Of a DNA stretch of 64,000 bases, positions 1 to 12,435 are shown one piece after another (the stretch's first letter is position 1; the number at the start of each line of letters is the position of its first letter). Source of the DNA: Daphnia carinata (taxonomy: Eukaryota > Arthropoda > Branchiopoda > Diplostraca > Daphniidae); the NCBI RefSeq assembly GCF_022539665.2, contig NC_081338.1, positions 124,001 to 188,000 on the forward strand, read 5' to 3'. Under the pieces are notes generated by a model. That model had not been told where the DNA came from. It ran no database searches and saw only the letters and a program-made list of their open reading frames with translations. A program made the translations under genes and the position numbers.

Positions 1-3000
1 CTGTTTGAATGTAGATATTGAAACTCACTGTATCACACTATATTCACATTGAATACACGTATATTTGATGCTGTTTGAATGTAGATATTGAAACTCACTG
101 TATCACACTATATTCACATTGAATACACGTATATTTGATACTGTTTGAATGTAGATCATGAAACTGATTCTATAACACTATATTCACATTGAATACACGT
201 ATATTTAATGCTGTTTGAATGTAGATATTCAAACTCACTATATAACACTATATTCACATTGAATACACGTATATTTGATGCTGTTTGAATGTAGATATTT
301 AAACTCACTGTATCACACTATATTCACATTGAATACACGTATATTTGATGCTGTTTGAATGTAGATATTAAAACTCACTGTATCACACTATATTCACATT
401 GAATACAGGTATATTTGATGCTGTTTGAATGTAGATCATGAAACTGATTCTATAACACTATATTAACATTGAATACACGTATATTTGATGCTGTTTGAAT
501 GTAGATATTGAAACTCGCTCTATCACACTATATTCACATTGAATACACGTATATTTGATGCTGTTTGAATGTAGATATTGAAAATCACTGTATCACACTA
601 TATTCACATTGAATACACGTATATTTGATGCTGTTTGAATGTAGATCATGAAATTGATTCTATAACACTATATTCACATTGAATACACGTATATTTGATG
701 CTGTTTGAATGTAGATATTGAAATTCACTATATAAAACTATATTCACATTGAATACACATATATTTGATGCTGTTTGAATGTAGATATTGAAACTCAATG
801 TATCACACTATATTCACATTGAATACACGTATATTTGATACTGTTTGAATGTAGATCATGAAACTGATTCTATTACACTATATTCACATTGAATACATGT
901 ATATTTGATGCTGTTTGAATGTAGATATTAAAACTCACTGTATCACAGTATATTCACATTGAATACACGTATATTTAATGCTGTTTGAATGTAGATCATT
1001 GAAACTGATTCTATAACACTATATTCACATTGAATACACGTATATTTGATGCTGTTTGAATGTAGATATTGAAACTCACTATATAACACTATATTCACAT
1101 TGAATACACGTATATTTGATGCTGTTTGAATGTAGATATTTAAACTCACTGTATCACAATATATTCACATTGAATACACGTATATTTGATGCTTTTTGAA
1201 TGTAGATATTGAAACTCACTTTATCACACTATATTCTTATTGAATAAAGGTATATTTGATACTGTTTGAATGTAGATCATGAAACTGATTCTATAACACT
1301 ATATTTACATTGAATACACGTATATTTGATGTTGTTTGAATGTAGATATTGAAACTCACTGTATTACACTATATTCACATTGAATACACGTATATTTGAT
1401 GCTGTTTGAATTTAGATATTGAAACTCACTGTATCATACTATATTCACATTGAATACATGTATATTTGATGCTGTTTGAATGTAGATATTGAAACTCACT
1501 GTATCACACTATATTCACATTGAATACACGTATATTTGATACTGTTTGAATGTAGATCATGAAACTGATTCTATAACACTATATTCACATTGAATACACG
1601 TATATTTGATGTTGTTTGAATGTAGATCATGAAACTGATTCTATTACACTATATTCACATTGAATACACGTATATTTGATGCTGTTTGAATGTAGATATT
1701 GAAACTCACTGTATCAAACTATATTCATATTTAATACACGTATATTTGATACTGTTTGAATGTAGATCATGAAACTGATTCTATAACACTATATTCACAT
1801 TGAATACACGTATATTTGATGCTGTTTGAATGTAGATATTGAAACTCACTGTATCACACTATATTCATATTAAATACACTTAATTTTGATACTGTTTAAA
1901 TATAGATATTACACTATATTCACATTGAATACACGTATATTTGATTCTCTTTTAAAGTATTTTATGAAACTGATTCTATAACACTATATTCACATTGAAT
2001 ACACGTATATTTGATACTGTTTGAATGTAGATATTGAAACTCACTGTATCACACTATATTCACATTGAATACACGTATATTTGATGCTGTTTGAATGTAG
2101 ATATTGAAACTCACTGTATCACACTATATTCACATTAAATACACGTATATTTGATGCTGTTTGAATGTAGATATTGAAACTCACTGTATCACACTATATT
2201 CACATTGAATACACGTATATTTGATACTGTTTGAATTTAGATCAAAACTGATTCTATAACACTATATTCACATTGAATACACGTATATTTGATGCTGTTT
2301 GAATGTAGATATTGAAACTCACTATATAACACTATATTCACATTGAATACACGTATATTTGATGCTGTTTGAATGTAGATATTTAAACTCACTGTATCAC
2401 AATATATTCACATTGAATACACGTATATTTGATGCTGTTTGAATGTAGATATTGAAACTCACTGTATCAACACTATATTCACATTGAATATACGTATATT
2501 TGATACTGTTTGAATGTAGATCAAAACTGATTCTATAACACTATATTCACATTGAATACACGTATATTTGATGCTGTTTGAATGTAGATATTGAAACTCA
2601 CTATATAACACTATATTCACATTGAATACACGTATATTTGATGCTGTTTGAATGTAGATATTTAAACTCACTGTATCACAATATATTCACATTGAATACA
2701 CGTATATTTGATACTGTTTGAATGTAGATCATGAAACTAATTCTATAACACTATATTCACATTGAATACACGTATATTTGATGCTTTTTGAATGTAGATA
2801 TTAAACCTAACTGTATCAAACTATATTCACATTGAATACACGTATATTTGATGCTTTTGAATGTAGATATTGAAACTCACTGTATCAAACTATATTCACA
2901 TTAAATACACGTATATTTGATGCTGTTTGAATGTAGATATGAAACTGATTCTATAACACTATATTCAAATTGAATACACGTATATTTGATACTGTTTGAA

Positions 3001-6000
3001 TGTAGATCATGATACTGATTCTATAACACTATATTCACATTGAATAGACGTATATTTGATGCTGTTTGAATGTAGATATTTAAACTCACTGTATCACACT
3101 ATATTCACATTGAATACACGTATATTTGATACTGTTTGAATGTAGATCATGATACTGATTCTATAACAGTATATTCACATTGAATACACGTATATTTGAT
3201 GCTGTTTGAATGTAGATATGAAACTGATTCTATCACACTATATTCAAATTGAATACACGTATATTTGATGCTGTTTAAATGTAGATATTGAAACTCACTG
3301 TATCACACTATATTCACATTGAATACCCGTATATTTGATACTGTTTGAATGTAGATCATGAAACTGATTCTATAACACTATATTCACATTGATACACGTA
3401 TATTTGATGCTGTTTGAATGTAGATATTGAAACTCATTGTATAACACTATATTCACATTGAATACACGTATATTTGATGCAGTTTGAATGTAGATATTGA
3501 AACTCACTGTATCACACTAATTTCACATTGAACACACGTATATTTGATACTGTTTGAATGTAGATCATGAAACTGATTCTATAACACTATATTCACATTG
3601 AATACACTTATATTTGATACTGTTTGAATGTAGATCATGAAACTGATTCTATAACACTATATTCACATTGAATACACGTATATTTGATACTGTTTGAATG
3701 TAGATCATGAAACTGATTCTATAACACTATATTCACATTGAATACACGTATAATTGATACTGTTTGAATGTAGATCATGAAACTGATTCTATAACACTAT
3801 ATTCACATTGAATACACGTATATTTGATGCTGTTTAAATGTAGATATTGAAACTCACTGTATCACACTATATTCACATTGAATACACGTATATTTGATGC
3901 TGTTTGAATGAAGATATTGAAACCCACTTTACCATACTATGTTCACATTGAATACACGTATATTTGATGCTGTTTGAAAGTATATATTGAAATTCACTGT
4001 ATAACACTATATTCACATTGAATACACGTATATTTGACACTGTTTGAATGTAGATCAAGAAACTGATGCTATAACACTATATTCACATTGAATACACGTA
4101 TATTTGATGCTTTTTAAATGTAGATATTGAAAATAACTGTACCACACTATATTCACATTGAATACACGTATATTTGATACTGTTTGAATGTAGATCATGA
4201 AACTGATTCTATAACACTATAATTACATTGAATACACGTATATTTCATGCTGTTTGAATGTAGATATTGAAACTCACTGTATCACACTATATTCACATTT
4301 AATACACGTATATTTGATGCAGTTTGAATGTAGATATTGAAACTCACTGTATCACACTAATTTCACATTGAATACACGTATATTTGATACTGTTTGAATG
4401 TAGATCATGATACTGATTCTATAACAGTATATTCACATTGAATACACGTATATTTGATGCTGTTTGAATGTAGATATTGAAACTCACTGTATCACACTAT
4501 ATTCAAATTGAATACACGTATATTAGATGCAGTTTAAATGTAGATATTGAAACTCACTGTATCACACTAATTTCACATTGAATACATCTATATTTGATAC
4601 TGTTTGAATGTAGATCATGAAACTGATTCTATAACACTATATTCACATTGAATACACGCATATTTGATGCTGTTTAAATGTAGATATTGAAACTAACTGT
4701 ATCACACTATATTCACATTGAATACACGTATATTTGATACTGTTTGAATGTAGATCATAAAACTGATTCTATAACACTATATTCACATTGAATACACGTA
4801 TATTTGATGCTGTTTGAATGTAGATATTGAAACTCACTGTATCACACTATATTCACATTGAATACCCGTATATTTGATACTGTTTGAATGTAGATCATGA
4901 AACTGATTCTATAACACTATATTCACATTGAATAGACGTATATTTGATGCTGTTTGAATGTAGATATTGAAACTCATTGTATAACACTATATTCACATTG
5001 AATACACGTATATTTGATGCAGTTTGAATGTAGATATTGAAACTCACTGTATCACACTAATTTCACATTGAACACACGTATATTTGATACTGTTTGAATG
5101 TAGATCATGAAACTGATTCTATAACACTATATTCACATTGAATACACTTATATTTGATACTGTTTGAATGTAGATCATGAAACTGATTCTATAACACTAT
5201 ATTCATATTGAATACACGTATATTTGATGCTGTTTGAATGTAGATATTGAAACTCACTGTATCACACTATATTCACATTGCATACACGTATAATTGATAC
5301 TGTTTGAATGTAGATCATGAAACTGATTCTATAACACTATATTCACATTGAATACACGTATATTTGATGCTGTTTAAATGTAGATATTGAAACCAACTGT
5401 ATCACACTATATTCACATTGAATACACGTATATTTGATACTGTTTGAATGTAGATCATGAAACTGATTCTATAACACTATATTCACATTGAATACACGTA
5501 TATTTGATGCTGTTTGAATGAAGATATTGAAACTTATTCTATAATACTATGTTCACATTGAATACACGTATATTTGATGCTGTTTGAAAGTATATATTGA
5601 AATTCACTGTATAACACTATATTCACATTGAATACACGTATATTTGACACTGTTTGAATGTAGATCATGAAACTGATTCTATAACACTATATTCACATTG
5701 AATACACGTATATTTGATACTGTTTGAATGTAGATCATGAAACTGATTCTATAACACTACAATTACATTGGATAGACGTATATTTGATGCTGTTTGAATG
5801 TAGATATTGAAATTCATTGCATCACAATATATTCACATTTAATACACGTATATTTGATGCAGTTTGAATGTAGATATTGAAACTCACTGTATCACACTAA
5901 TTTCACATTGAATACACGTATATTTGATACTGTTTGAATGTAGATCATAAAACTTATTCTATAACACTATATTCACATTGAATACACGTATATTTGATGC

Positions 6001-7355
6001 TGTTTGAATGTTGATATTGAAACTCACTGTATCACACTATATTGAAATTGAATACACATATATTTAATACTGTTTGAATGTAGATCATGAAACTGATTCT
6101 ATAACACTATATTCACATTGAATACACGTATATTTGATACTGTTTGAATGTAGATCATGAAACTGATTCTATAACACTATATTCACATTGAATACACGTT
6201 TATTTGATGCTGTTTGAATGTAGATATTGAAACTCACTGTATCACACTATATTCACATTGAATACACGAATATTTTATGTTGTTTGAATGTAGATATTGA
6301 AACTCACTGTATCACACTATATTCACATTGAATACACGTATATTTAATGCTGTTTGAATGTAGATATTGAAACTGACTGTATCACACTATATTCACATTG
6401 AATACACGTATATTTGATTCCTTTTGAATGTAGATAGTGAAACTCACTGTATCAAACTATATTCACATTGAATACACGTATATTTGATACTGTTTGAATG
6501 TAGATCATGAAACTGTTTCTATAACACTATATTCACATTTGAATACACGTATATTTGATGCTATTTGAATGTAGATATTGAAACTCATTGTATCACACTA
6601 TATTCACATGGAATACACGTATATTTCATGCTGTTTGAATGTAGATATTGAAACTGATTCTATAACACTATATTCACATTCAATACACGTATATTTGATG
6701 CTGTTTGAATGTAGATATTGAAACTGATTCTATAACACTATATTCACATTGAATACATGTATATTTGATGTTGTTTGAATGTAGATATTGAAACTCAGTG
6801 TATCACACTATATTCACATTGAATACACGTATATTTGAAGCTGTTTGAATGTAGATATTGAAAATCACTGTATCACACTATATTCACATTGAATACAGGT
6901 ATATTTGATGCTGTTTTAATGTAGATATTGAAACTCACTGCATCACACTATATTCACATTGAATACACGTATATTTGATACTGTTTGAATGTATATCATG
7001 AAACTGATTCTATAACACTATATTCACATTGAATACACGAATATTTGATGCTGTTTGAATGTAGATATTGAAACTCACTGTATCACACTATATTCACATT
7101 GAATACACGTATATTTGATACTGTTTGAATGTAGATCATGGAACTGATTCTATAACACTATATTCACATTGAATACACGTATATTTGATGCTGTTTGAAT
7201 ATAGATATTGAAACTCACTGTATGACACTATATTCACATTGAATACACGTATATTTGATACTGTTTGAATGTAGATGATGAAACTAATTCTATAACACTC
7301 TATTCACATTGAATACACGTATATTTGATACTGTTTGAATGTAGATCATGAAACT
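1..7355 (+). repeat. 70-bp satellite array, left block
   Basis: Head-to-tail copies of a 70-bp AT-rich monomer, about 105 of them, fill this stretch. Class A copies ('gatattgaaactcactgtat', mainly subtype A1 'tatcacac') and class B copies ('gatcatgaaactgattctat') are mixed irregularly rather than in strict dimers. Point changes and small indels are more frequent than in the arrays at the right of the window, for example the 'aatatattc' variants near 1157, 2400 and 2680 and the 'gtttgaaag' variants at 3971 and 5581. Long copies of copies are visible (see the duplication entry). No gene is supported here. Short open frames arise because 70 is not a multiple of 3 and the monomer is stop-free in some phases. 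Confidence 0.98.
3320..5670 (+). repeat. Segmental duplication of 22-23 monomers inside the left satellite array
   Basis: Private variants recur in the same order about 1.54-1.61 kb apart. 'aatacccg' is at 3323 and 4862, 'gaacacacg' at 3530 and 5070, 'gtttgaaagtatatattg' at 3971 and 5581, and 'tatttgacactg' at 4021 and 5641. The offset is 1539-1540 bp (22 monomers) at the start and 1610 bp (23 monomers) later, so one extra monomer was gained inside one copy. This is the expected product of unequal exchange within a satellite. Confidence 0.85.
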
Positions 7356-7572
7356 GGTAGATTGACACAAACGAAATAGGACTGGAGAAATAGGACTGAA
7401 AATTTCCAGTCCTATTTCTACCGGAGAAATAGGACTGGGAGAAATAGTGACTTTTAAAAACTTTTAGGACAATCATATTTCTCCTCGGCATCAGTCCTAT
7501 TTCTCCTTAGAAATAGTCTTATTAGATTTACCTTGTTCCAAGGAGAACGATGAGCCTTCAATCCGGTGGGCG

Positions 7573-7605
7573 ATGTATTGCGTAAGAGCGGCGGCTTATA
7601 TCCAT
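7573..7605 (+). repeat. Perfect inverted core of the foldback element, left copy
   Basis: These 33 bases (containing 'gcgtaagagcggcggc') are the exact reverse complement of 8025-8057, whereas the flanking arm sequence has diverged by substitutions and indels. It is the most GC-rich part of the element. I do not recognise its origin. Confidence 0.85.
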
Positions 7606-8024
7606 CTCTCTTTTTCAAAAACCGATGGCGCTTACTCATTATTTAAATGGTTCACAAATTTTTTATCTCTTATCCTATTTTAATTTGAATTGCTGCGGAA
7701 CATGAATTATTTTGAATCTAATAGAGTTCATTTAATAAAATACTATTAGAGCAAATTCAGAATATGTAAGAGCTGTATATAACGAAAGATGTATGAAATA
7801 GTAAAACATTAGTTCAATTGGAAAAGTTGGTTATGACCACATAATGTGCAATATAAGTAATAAATATTTCTCTAGTATGTCTAATAGTATTTTGTTAAAT
7901 GAACTTCATTAAATACAATATAGTTCATGTTCTCCTGTAATTTAAATTAAAATATGATAAGAAAAAAAAGTTTTGTGAACCATTTACCGAATGAGTTAAC
8001 ACCATCGGTTTTTTAAAAAAGGAA

Positions 8025-8057
8025 ATGGATATAAGCCGCCGCTCTTACGCAATACAT
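8025..8057 (-). repeat. Perfect inverted core of the foldback element, right copy
   Basis: Reverse complement of 7573-7605 with no mismatch seen. Together they would form the strongest part of a cruciform or hairpin stem, separated by about 420 bp of less well paired arm and loop. Confidence 0.85.
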
Positions 8058-8308
8058 TGCCTTCCGGATTGGAAGCTCATCGTTTTCTTTGGAACAAAAT
8101 AAATGAAATAGGACTATTTCTAAGGAGAAATAGGACTGATGCCGAGGATAAATAGGACTGATGCCATGGAGAAATAGGACTGTCGTAAAAGTTTCTAAAA
8201 GTTAGTCCTATTTCTCTCAGTCCTATTTCTCCGGTAGAAATAGGACTGGGAATTTTCAGTCCTATTTCTACAGTCCTATTTCGTTTCAGTCCTATTTCAC
8301 CGGCTACC

Positions 8309-8523
8309 TTCAATGTGAATATAGTGTGATACAGTGAGTTTCAATATCTACATTGAAACAGCATCAAATATACGTGTATTCAATGTGAATATAGTATGAT
8401 ACAGAGAGTTTCAATATCTACATTGAAACAGCATCAAATATACGTGTATTCAATGTGAATATAGTGTTATAGAATCAGTTTCATGATCTACATTCAAACA
8501 GTATCAAATATACGTGTATTCAA
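8309..8523 (-). repeat. 70-bp satellite, about three monomers, reversed
   Basis: Monomers of the same satellite on the opposite strand to 1-7355: they read 'ttcaatgtgaatatagtg...' on the plus strand. They lie between the foldback element and the BEL element and are continuous in orientation with the long array after 17442. The last five bases, ttcaa at 8519-8523, are one half of the BEL target-site duplication. Confidence 0.97.
8519..8523. other. Target-site duplication, left copy (BEL/Pao)
   Basis: TTCAA here is repeated at 17442-17446, just outside the other LTR. Removing the element and one copy restores an uninterrupted monomer junction (gtgta-ttcaa-tgtg). Five bases is the usual size for BEL/Pao integration. 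Confidence 0.85.
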
Positions 8524-9041
8524 TTTTGCCACTCCACGCGGTTGTATGGGGAAGAGAAAGGAAAAAACGAAGTTGTGATTTAACACGGGTGAGCTGATGT
8601 ATTCAGATAAAGGTCCGTTGGTTGCCTGCCAAACGACGTTGAAAATGTAGACACAGCACGAAAACGTGGGGGGGGGGGGTCTGCACGAGAGCCACTCGCA
8701 ATGGCTGCCAAACCATGCGCCTCGTGTAGAAAAGGAAGTTAGTCGGACGTCGTCACAGACCACGGAAAACCTCTGTCAGAAATCACACAAACTTTTAGAT
8801 GAAGGGACGAGCACGAATTTCAAACACGCGACGAGTTGGTGTGAAATTCGGTAAAAAAACGGCGAAGAGAACGGGGCGGAACGGTTAAAGATGTGTGCTA
8901 CTTGCCAGCGTGGTCGAGACTGAGGTCGAGTGAGGTCCCCCTAAGCTCCGCCCTTCGTTACCGATTCTCTTCCTCCGGGTGCGGCGTTGCTAGATCGCTT
9001 TTAAAAGAGACGGTTTTGGCGAGCTGTAACTTGCCAACATC
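8524..9041 (-). repeat. BEL/Pao 3' LTR (left end in window)
   Basis: 518 bp matching 16901-17441. It begins TTTTGCC where the other LTR has TGTTGCC, so the terminal dinucleotide is mutated, and it ends GCCAACA. Compared with the other LTR it has a longer G-run near 8670, lacks about 20 bases of an A-rich stretch near its start, and carries scattered substitutions. The insertion is therefore not very recent. Confidence 0.92.
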
Positions 9042-9143
9042 GCCGGCCCTGCGCTTTGCCGTGTTAAGCGCACCTTCCCGCACCAGTACGGATTCAATGA
9101 GAAATAACGAATGCGCTGGTCGATGACGTTCAGTTCCGTTCTT

Positions 9144-10275
9144 TTATATGTTCGCGGAGCGAACGACTCCGTCGTCGCCGGGAAAGGTTTGAATAATCTT
9201 TCCGGTAGGCCAGGTTCCCCGAGGCGTTGCAGGGTCGATGATGACGACGATATCTCCGACCTGGAGGTTAGGATGCTCTTCGTACCATTACTCTCGTTCA
9301 GTGAGGCTCGGTAGTACCTCTTTCATCCAGCGATGCCAGAACTGATCTGCTACTGCCTGTGCGATGCGCCACCTCTGCTTAGCGGTAAGATCATCCTCGG
9401 TAAAGACGTCGGGCGGTAGATTAGGAGTTGCGCGACCAAGCATTAGATGGTTCGGGTCGTCGATTATCGGTGTAAGCTTTCGGCTGTTGAGAATATTCTC
9501 AATTAAAGTGAGAGCGGTCAGTAAGATTTCATCGGTGAGGCGCTGGTTTCCTAGGACGGCTCGTATCGCGATCTTGGCGGCCCTTACCATTCGCTCCCAG
9601 ACACCTCCGAAATGGGTACCAGCTGGCGGATTAAACACCCATTTTGACGGTTGTCGGTTTAGATGTCGTAGGATGGCGTCCTGGTTCAAGTTCTGGAGAC
9701 ATTCGGCCAATTCCCTTTGCGAGCCAACGAAGTTTGTCCCATTATCGCTATGATAGGACCCGGGTACTCCTCGACGATTTTGGAAGCGATCGAGGACGGA
9801 AATGAAGGAACTGGTGTCCATTGAGTACGCCATTTCGAAGTGCACACACCTTGACGTTAGGCATGTAAACAAGCAACCCCAACGTTTAATCGTTCGGCGA
9901 AAATCGTAACGTTGATAGGCCCGAAATAGTCCACTCCTGTGTGGGTAAACGCGGGATACCCAACCTTCAAGCGGGAAGAGCAGCCATGATCGGTGTGGTT
10001 TCCTTTGCGCTTCGTTTCCGGCAGAGGTAGCAAAGATGGCGAACTCGTTGAGCCGTGATAAGACCTTTGGGAATCCAAAACTGACGACGCCCCTCATGAT
10101 GAAGCTCGCTGGCCGAAAGATGACCCCGATCGCGGTGTAATTTGAAAAGGATGAGCTGTGTCATCCTTTCAGAGCGGGGAAGAATGATCGGGTGGCGGCT
10201 ATCAAACGGTAGGGGCGCTTTGTCAATTCGTCCACCGACACACATGAAGCCTCGATGGTCGAGAAATGGAGCCAA
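9144..10275 (-). pseudogene. BEL/Pao integrase region (zinc finger, DDE core, DUF5641-like end), frame-broken
   Basis: This is the C-terminal part of pol, which inserts the cDNA into the genome. It opens at 10275 with a His-His-Cys-Cys finger (HRDRGH, then CYLC about 30 residues later). The frame then moves at about 9985 to the segment holding GVDYFGP, the first catalytic Asp (codon near 9929-9931). It moves again near 9895 to the segment with SDNGTNFVG (second Asp) and HFGGVWERMV (Glu). An in-frame TAA at 9288-9290 follows 'PSLTERE'. The same frame then stays open for 47 more codons through a DUF5641-like tail to a second TAA at 9144-9146, which is probably the original end. All catalytic residues are present but spread over three frames, so no full enzyme can be made from this copy. 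Confidence 0.88.
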
Positions 10276-10885
10276 CTTGATCAGCTTTGATTCCTTTTCG
10301 ATTGGGCGGCCGTAAATAGTTCATCTCTTGCTGATAGGCATTCGTTTGTGTCCGCTGGAGGATGAAGGATTTTCCCATTTGGACCTCATCAGCTGAGAGT
10401 CCGTCCGTTCTTCGTTGATTGTGATCCCTCTGACGCGCGTTCCAGATAAAACGAAAGAGGTAGGCGACGGTGTTAAAGATGATCTGCGGTCTTGATTTCC
10501 TTTCGATGAGGAGGTCAATCCCATCAACTTCCCGCTGAACTACCCCAATCCAAGTCGTTTCTCTTATCTCCGGGTCATTTTCATCAATTACTGGAAGGGA
10601 TTGAAGTTCAGGCCAGTTGTCTAATCCTCGAAGAAAGGGCGGTCCAGAGAACCACCGATGATCGATGGTGAATTCGGAAGCGTCTAGACCGCGACTGGCG
10701 TCGTCTGCCGGATTGCTTGCGCTTGGTACATAATTCCACTGACCGGGAGTCGTGGTCTCAAAAATCTCACCGATCCGGTTACCGACGTAGTGATTAAAAC
10801 GACAATTCCTGGAATTAATCCAGCTGAGGACAGTTGTTGAGTCGGTCCAAATAAGAGATCTTGTCGAAGGCGAGGTCGTGTTCAA
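10223..10885 (-). pseudogene. BEL/Pao RNase H end and RT-integrase connection, frame-broken
   Basis: An open frame of 220 codons. Near its start is 'IWTDSTTVLSWI', the usual BEL RNase H block with a catalytic Asp, followed by 'VPSASNPADDASRG' (the NPAD-x-x-SRG block). The remainder is a linker of the kind that precedes BEL integrase, including 'PPFLRG'. It joins the RT frame by a frame change near 10850, where the preceding frame reads the same DNA as 'YLDRLNNCPQLD', and it joins the integrase frame by another change near 10290. Its role would be removal of RNA from the RNA-DNA hybrid during reverse transcription. Confidence 0.88.
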
Positions 10886-11669
10886 CGCACACTTGCGTGC
10901 CGAGACGTGCAGCTAGAACAGCGGCGTTGAGTTCCAGGCGGGGAATTGTCAGAAATTTCAGAGGGGCGACTCTGGCTTTCGAGATGACGAACTTGACACT
11001 GGCCGAGCGGTCATTGAATAAGAAACGGACGTATGCAACGGCGCCGAAGCCTAATTCGGACGCGTCTCCAAAAATGTGTAGCTCGGTTGCTGTAAGGCCG
11101 TATCGCGGTGGAGAAATACATCGTTCGAGAACGAGTTTGGAGAGAGACGGCAAAGTTTCGGTCCAGCGGATCCAGCGGTCTATAAGATCCTGCGTTAGTT
11201 CATCGTCCCAGTCAAATTTACGGCGCCAAATGTCTTGCATTAGGACCTTTGCTTGAAAAACTATAGGGGCCAGGAAGCCGAGGGGGTCGAAGATGCTGAA
11301 GATGGATCTCAGCAGATCCCTTTTAGTTCTTCCTCCTGGTTCTGCTTTAGCAACAAGGACGAAGACATCACGTCGAAAGTTCCAAACTAACCCAAGAGTT
11401 CGCTCAATAGGGTCCTCATCCAAATCCATGTTGACAGAGGCTCCTTCCTTTCGTTGGCCGGGAATTGCCTGAAGTACAACGTCATTTGAAGTGGCCCATT
11501 GAGTTAAGGGAAACCCACCAGCCATCAACGCCCTAGTCAGTTGATGTGCGGTCGAAATAGCTTCGCTTGTGGAAGGGAAAGACGTCAGCCAATTGTCTAC
11601 GTAGAAGTGTCGGGAGATTTGACGTAGCAAGGGCTTTGGGTCTTCGCTGTCCTTCACAGCTTGTTGCAT
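10815..11669 (-). pseudogene. BEL/Pao reverse transcriptase, C-terminal half with thumb and start of RNase H
   Basis: 284 codons starting a few residues before 'FYVDNWLTS', the polymerase active-site box. The usual pattern is YVDD; here the second Asp is Asn (codon 11592-11594). Downstream blocks such as 'TLGLVW', 'SIFDPLGFLAPI', 'WDDEL' and 'IFGDASELGFGAVAYV' are the standard order for the Pao-type (A17) region running into RNase H. The frame differs from the upstream half of RT, with the shift near 11680. The Asn could be a lineage variant or a loss of function; comparison with relatives would decide. Confidence 0.88.
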
Positions 11670-12435
11670 GTCCTAGGCACATATGGCTGGTGACATCCGG
11701 GGGGTTTGCGATACCTGGTTCGCCCCAAATAAAGCGGAAGGCCGGCCCATCGGGAGATCTTATTCGTACCTGATGGAACATCTTTTCGATGTCGGCAACG
11801 AGTGGGACAGCGTGTTGGCGGAAGTGGAGAAGCACGACGATCAGGTTTGTCATGAGGTCATGTCCCTTTAGAAGAGCGTCGTTCAAACATGTTCCGTTGG
11901 GTTTGGCTGATAAATCAAACACAACTCTACACTTTCCTGGCTTGTTCGGGTTGAAGACAGGGTGATGAGGACAATACCACGTTCGACCGAGAGGTCCGGC
12001 GTTGATCTCTTCTTGGGATAGCTTGCGCGCGTGTTGGAAGCTGACGTAGGTATTGATTACCGACCCATAAACCTTGCCGAGGTCCTTGTCTTTAATAAGT
12101 TTTCTTTCCAGATTAAAGAAGCGACGTTGGGCGAGGAAAAGGTTATTTGGGAGTTCCGGATTGTCCATCTTCCAGAGTAGGTTGACCTCGTAGCGTTCAC
12201 CATTATGTCTTGTAGTGTTATTCAGAATCTCCCACGCTCTCCTTTCTTCTCGACCAATAGGTTTAGTGACATTCGGTTTCGCGCCAAATGTATCAGCCTC
12301 GACGAATTGCTAAAAAAGAACGTCACATTCCCTTTCTCCAAGGTGGGAATGGAAACAGTCGCGAGTGTCGTCACTGGGTTTTCCGCTTGGCCCTACAATG
12401 TACCAACCGAAGGCTGACAGGTAGGCACGAGGTGC
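11533..12435 (-). pseudogene. BEL/Pao reverse transcriptase, N-terminal half
   Basis: From 12168 the frame reads 'YCPHHPVFNPNKPGKCRVVF', then 'DLSAKPNGTCLND' and 'PLVADIEKMFHQV', the fingers and palm with the first catalytic Asp. Upstream, 12169-12435 still encodes recognisable sequence between protease and RT ('AYLSAFGWYIVGP' and 'NTTRHNGERYEVNLLWK') but in changing frames, with shifts near 12430 and 12320. The frame loses similarity after 'GIANPPDVTSHMCLGH', where a one-base change near 11680 sends the protein into the next segment. As sequenced, RT is split into at least three pieces. Confidence 0.87.

Larger units (their letters stand above)
7356..8308. mobile_element. Foldback-type element with ~400-bp inverted arms
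   Basis: The left arm (about 7356-7750) is the imperfect reverse complement of the right arm (about 7881-8308), leaving an AT-rich centre of about 130 bp. Both ends begin GGTAG when read inward. The outer third of each arm is made of short sub-repeats of 'gaaataggactg' in alternating orientation. The inner part carries a 33-bp perfectly paired, GC-richer core (7573-7605 with 8025-8057). Long inverted repeats built from sub-repeats are typical of foldback elements and long-TIR non-autonomous transposons. No transposase is present and the short open frames look incidental. No target-site duplication is visible: the satellite phase differs at the two edges and the satellite runs in opposite directions on the two sides. 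Confidence 0.85.

Noticed and set aside
943..4058. Short minus-strand open frames of 60-70 codons with a repeated 'SNIRVFNVNI' peptide
   Set aside because: They are translations of the 70-bp satellite. The period is not a multiple of 3, so the same DNA is read in three frames until a stop. The same peptides recur wherever the satellite does.
1..7355. Could the regular repeat be a CRISPR array?
   Set aside because: There are no unique spacers: the whole 70-bp unit repeats, and the surroundings are eukaryotic retrotransposons.
7454..7639. A 61-codon minus-strand frame in the left arm of the foldback element
   Set aside because: The matching arm does not keep the frame and the sequence is part of an inverted repeat; no domain is recognisable.
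7356..8308. Interpretation of the foldback locus as an exact giant palindrome including the flanking satellite
   Set aside because: The satellite is cut at different phases on the two sides, so the mirror symmetry stops at the element's ends.
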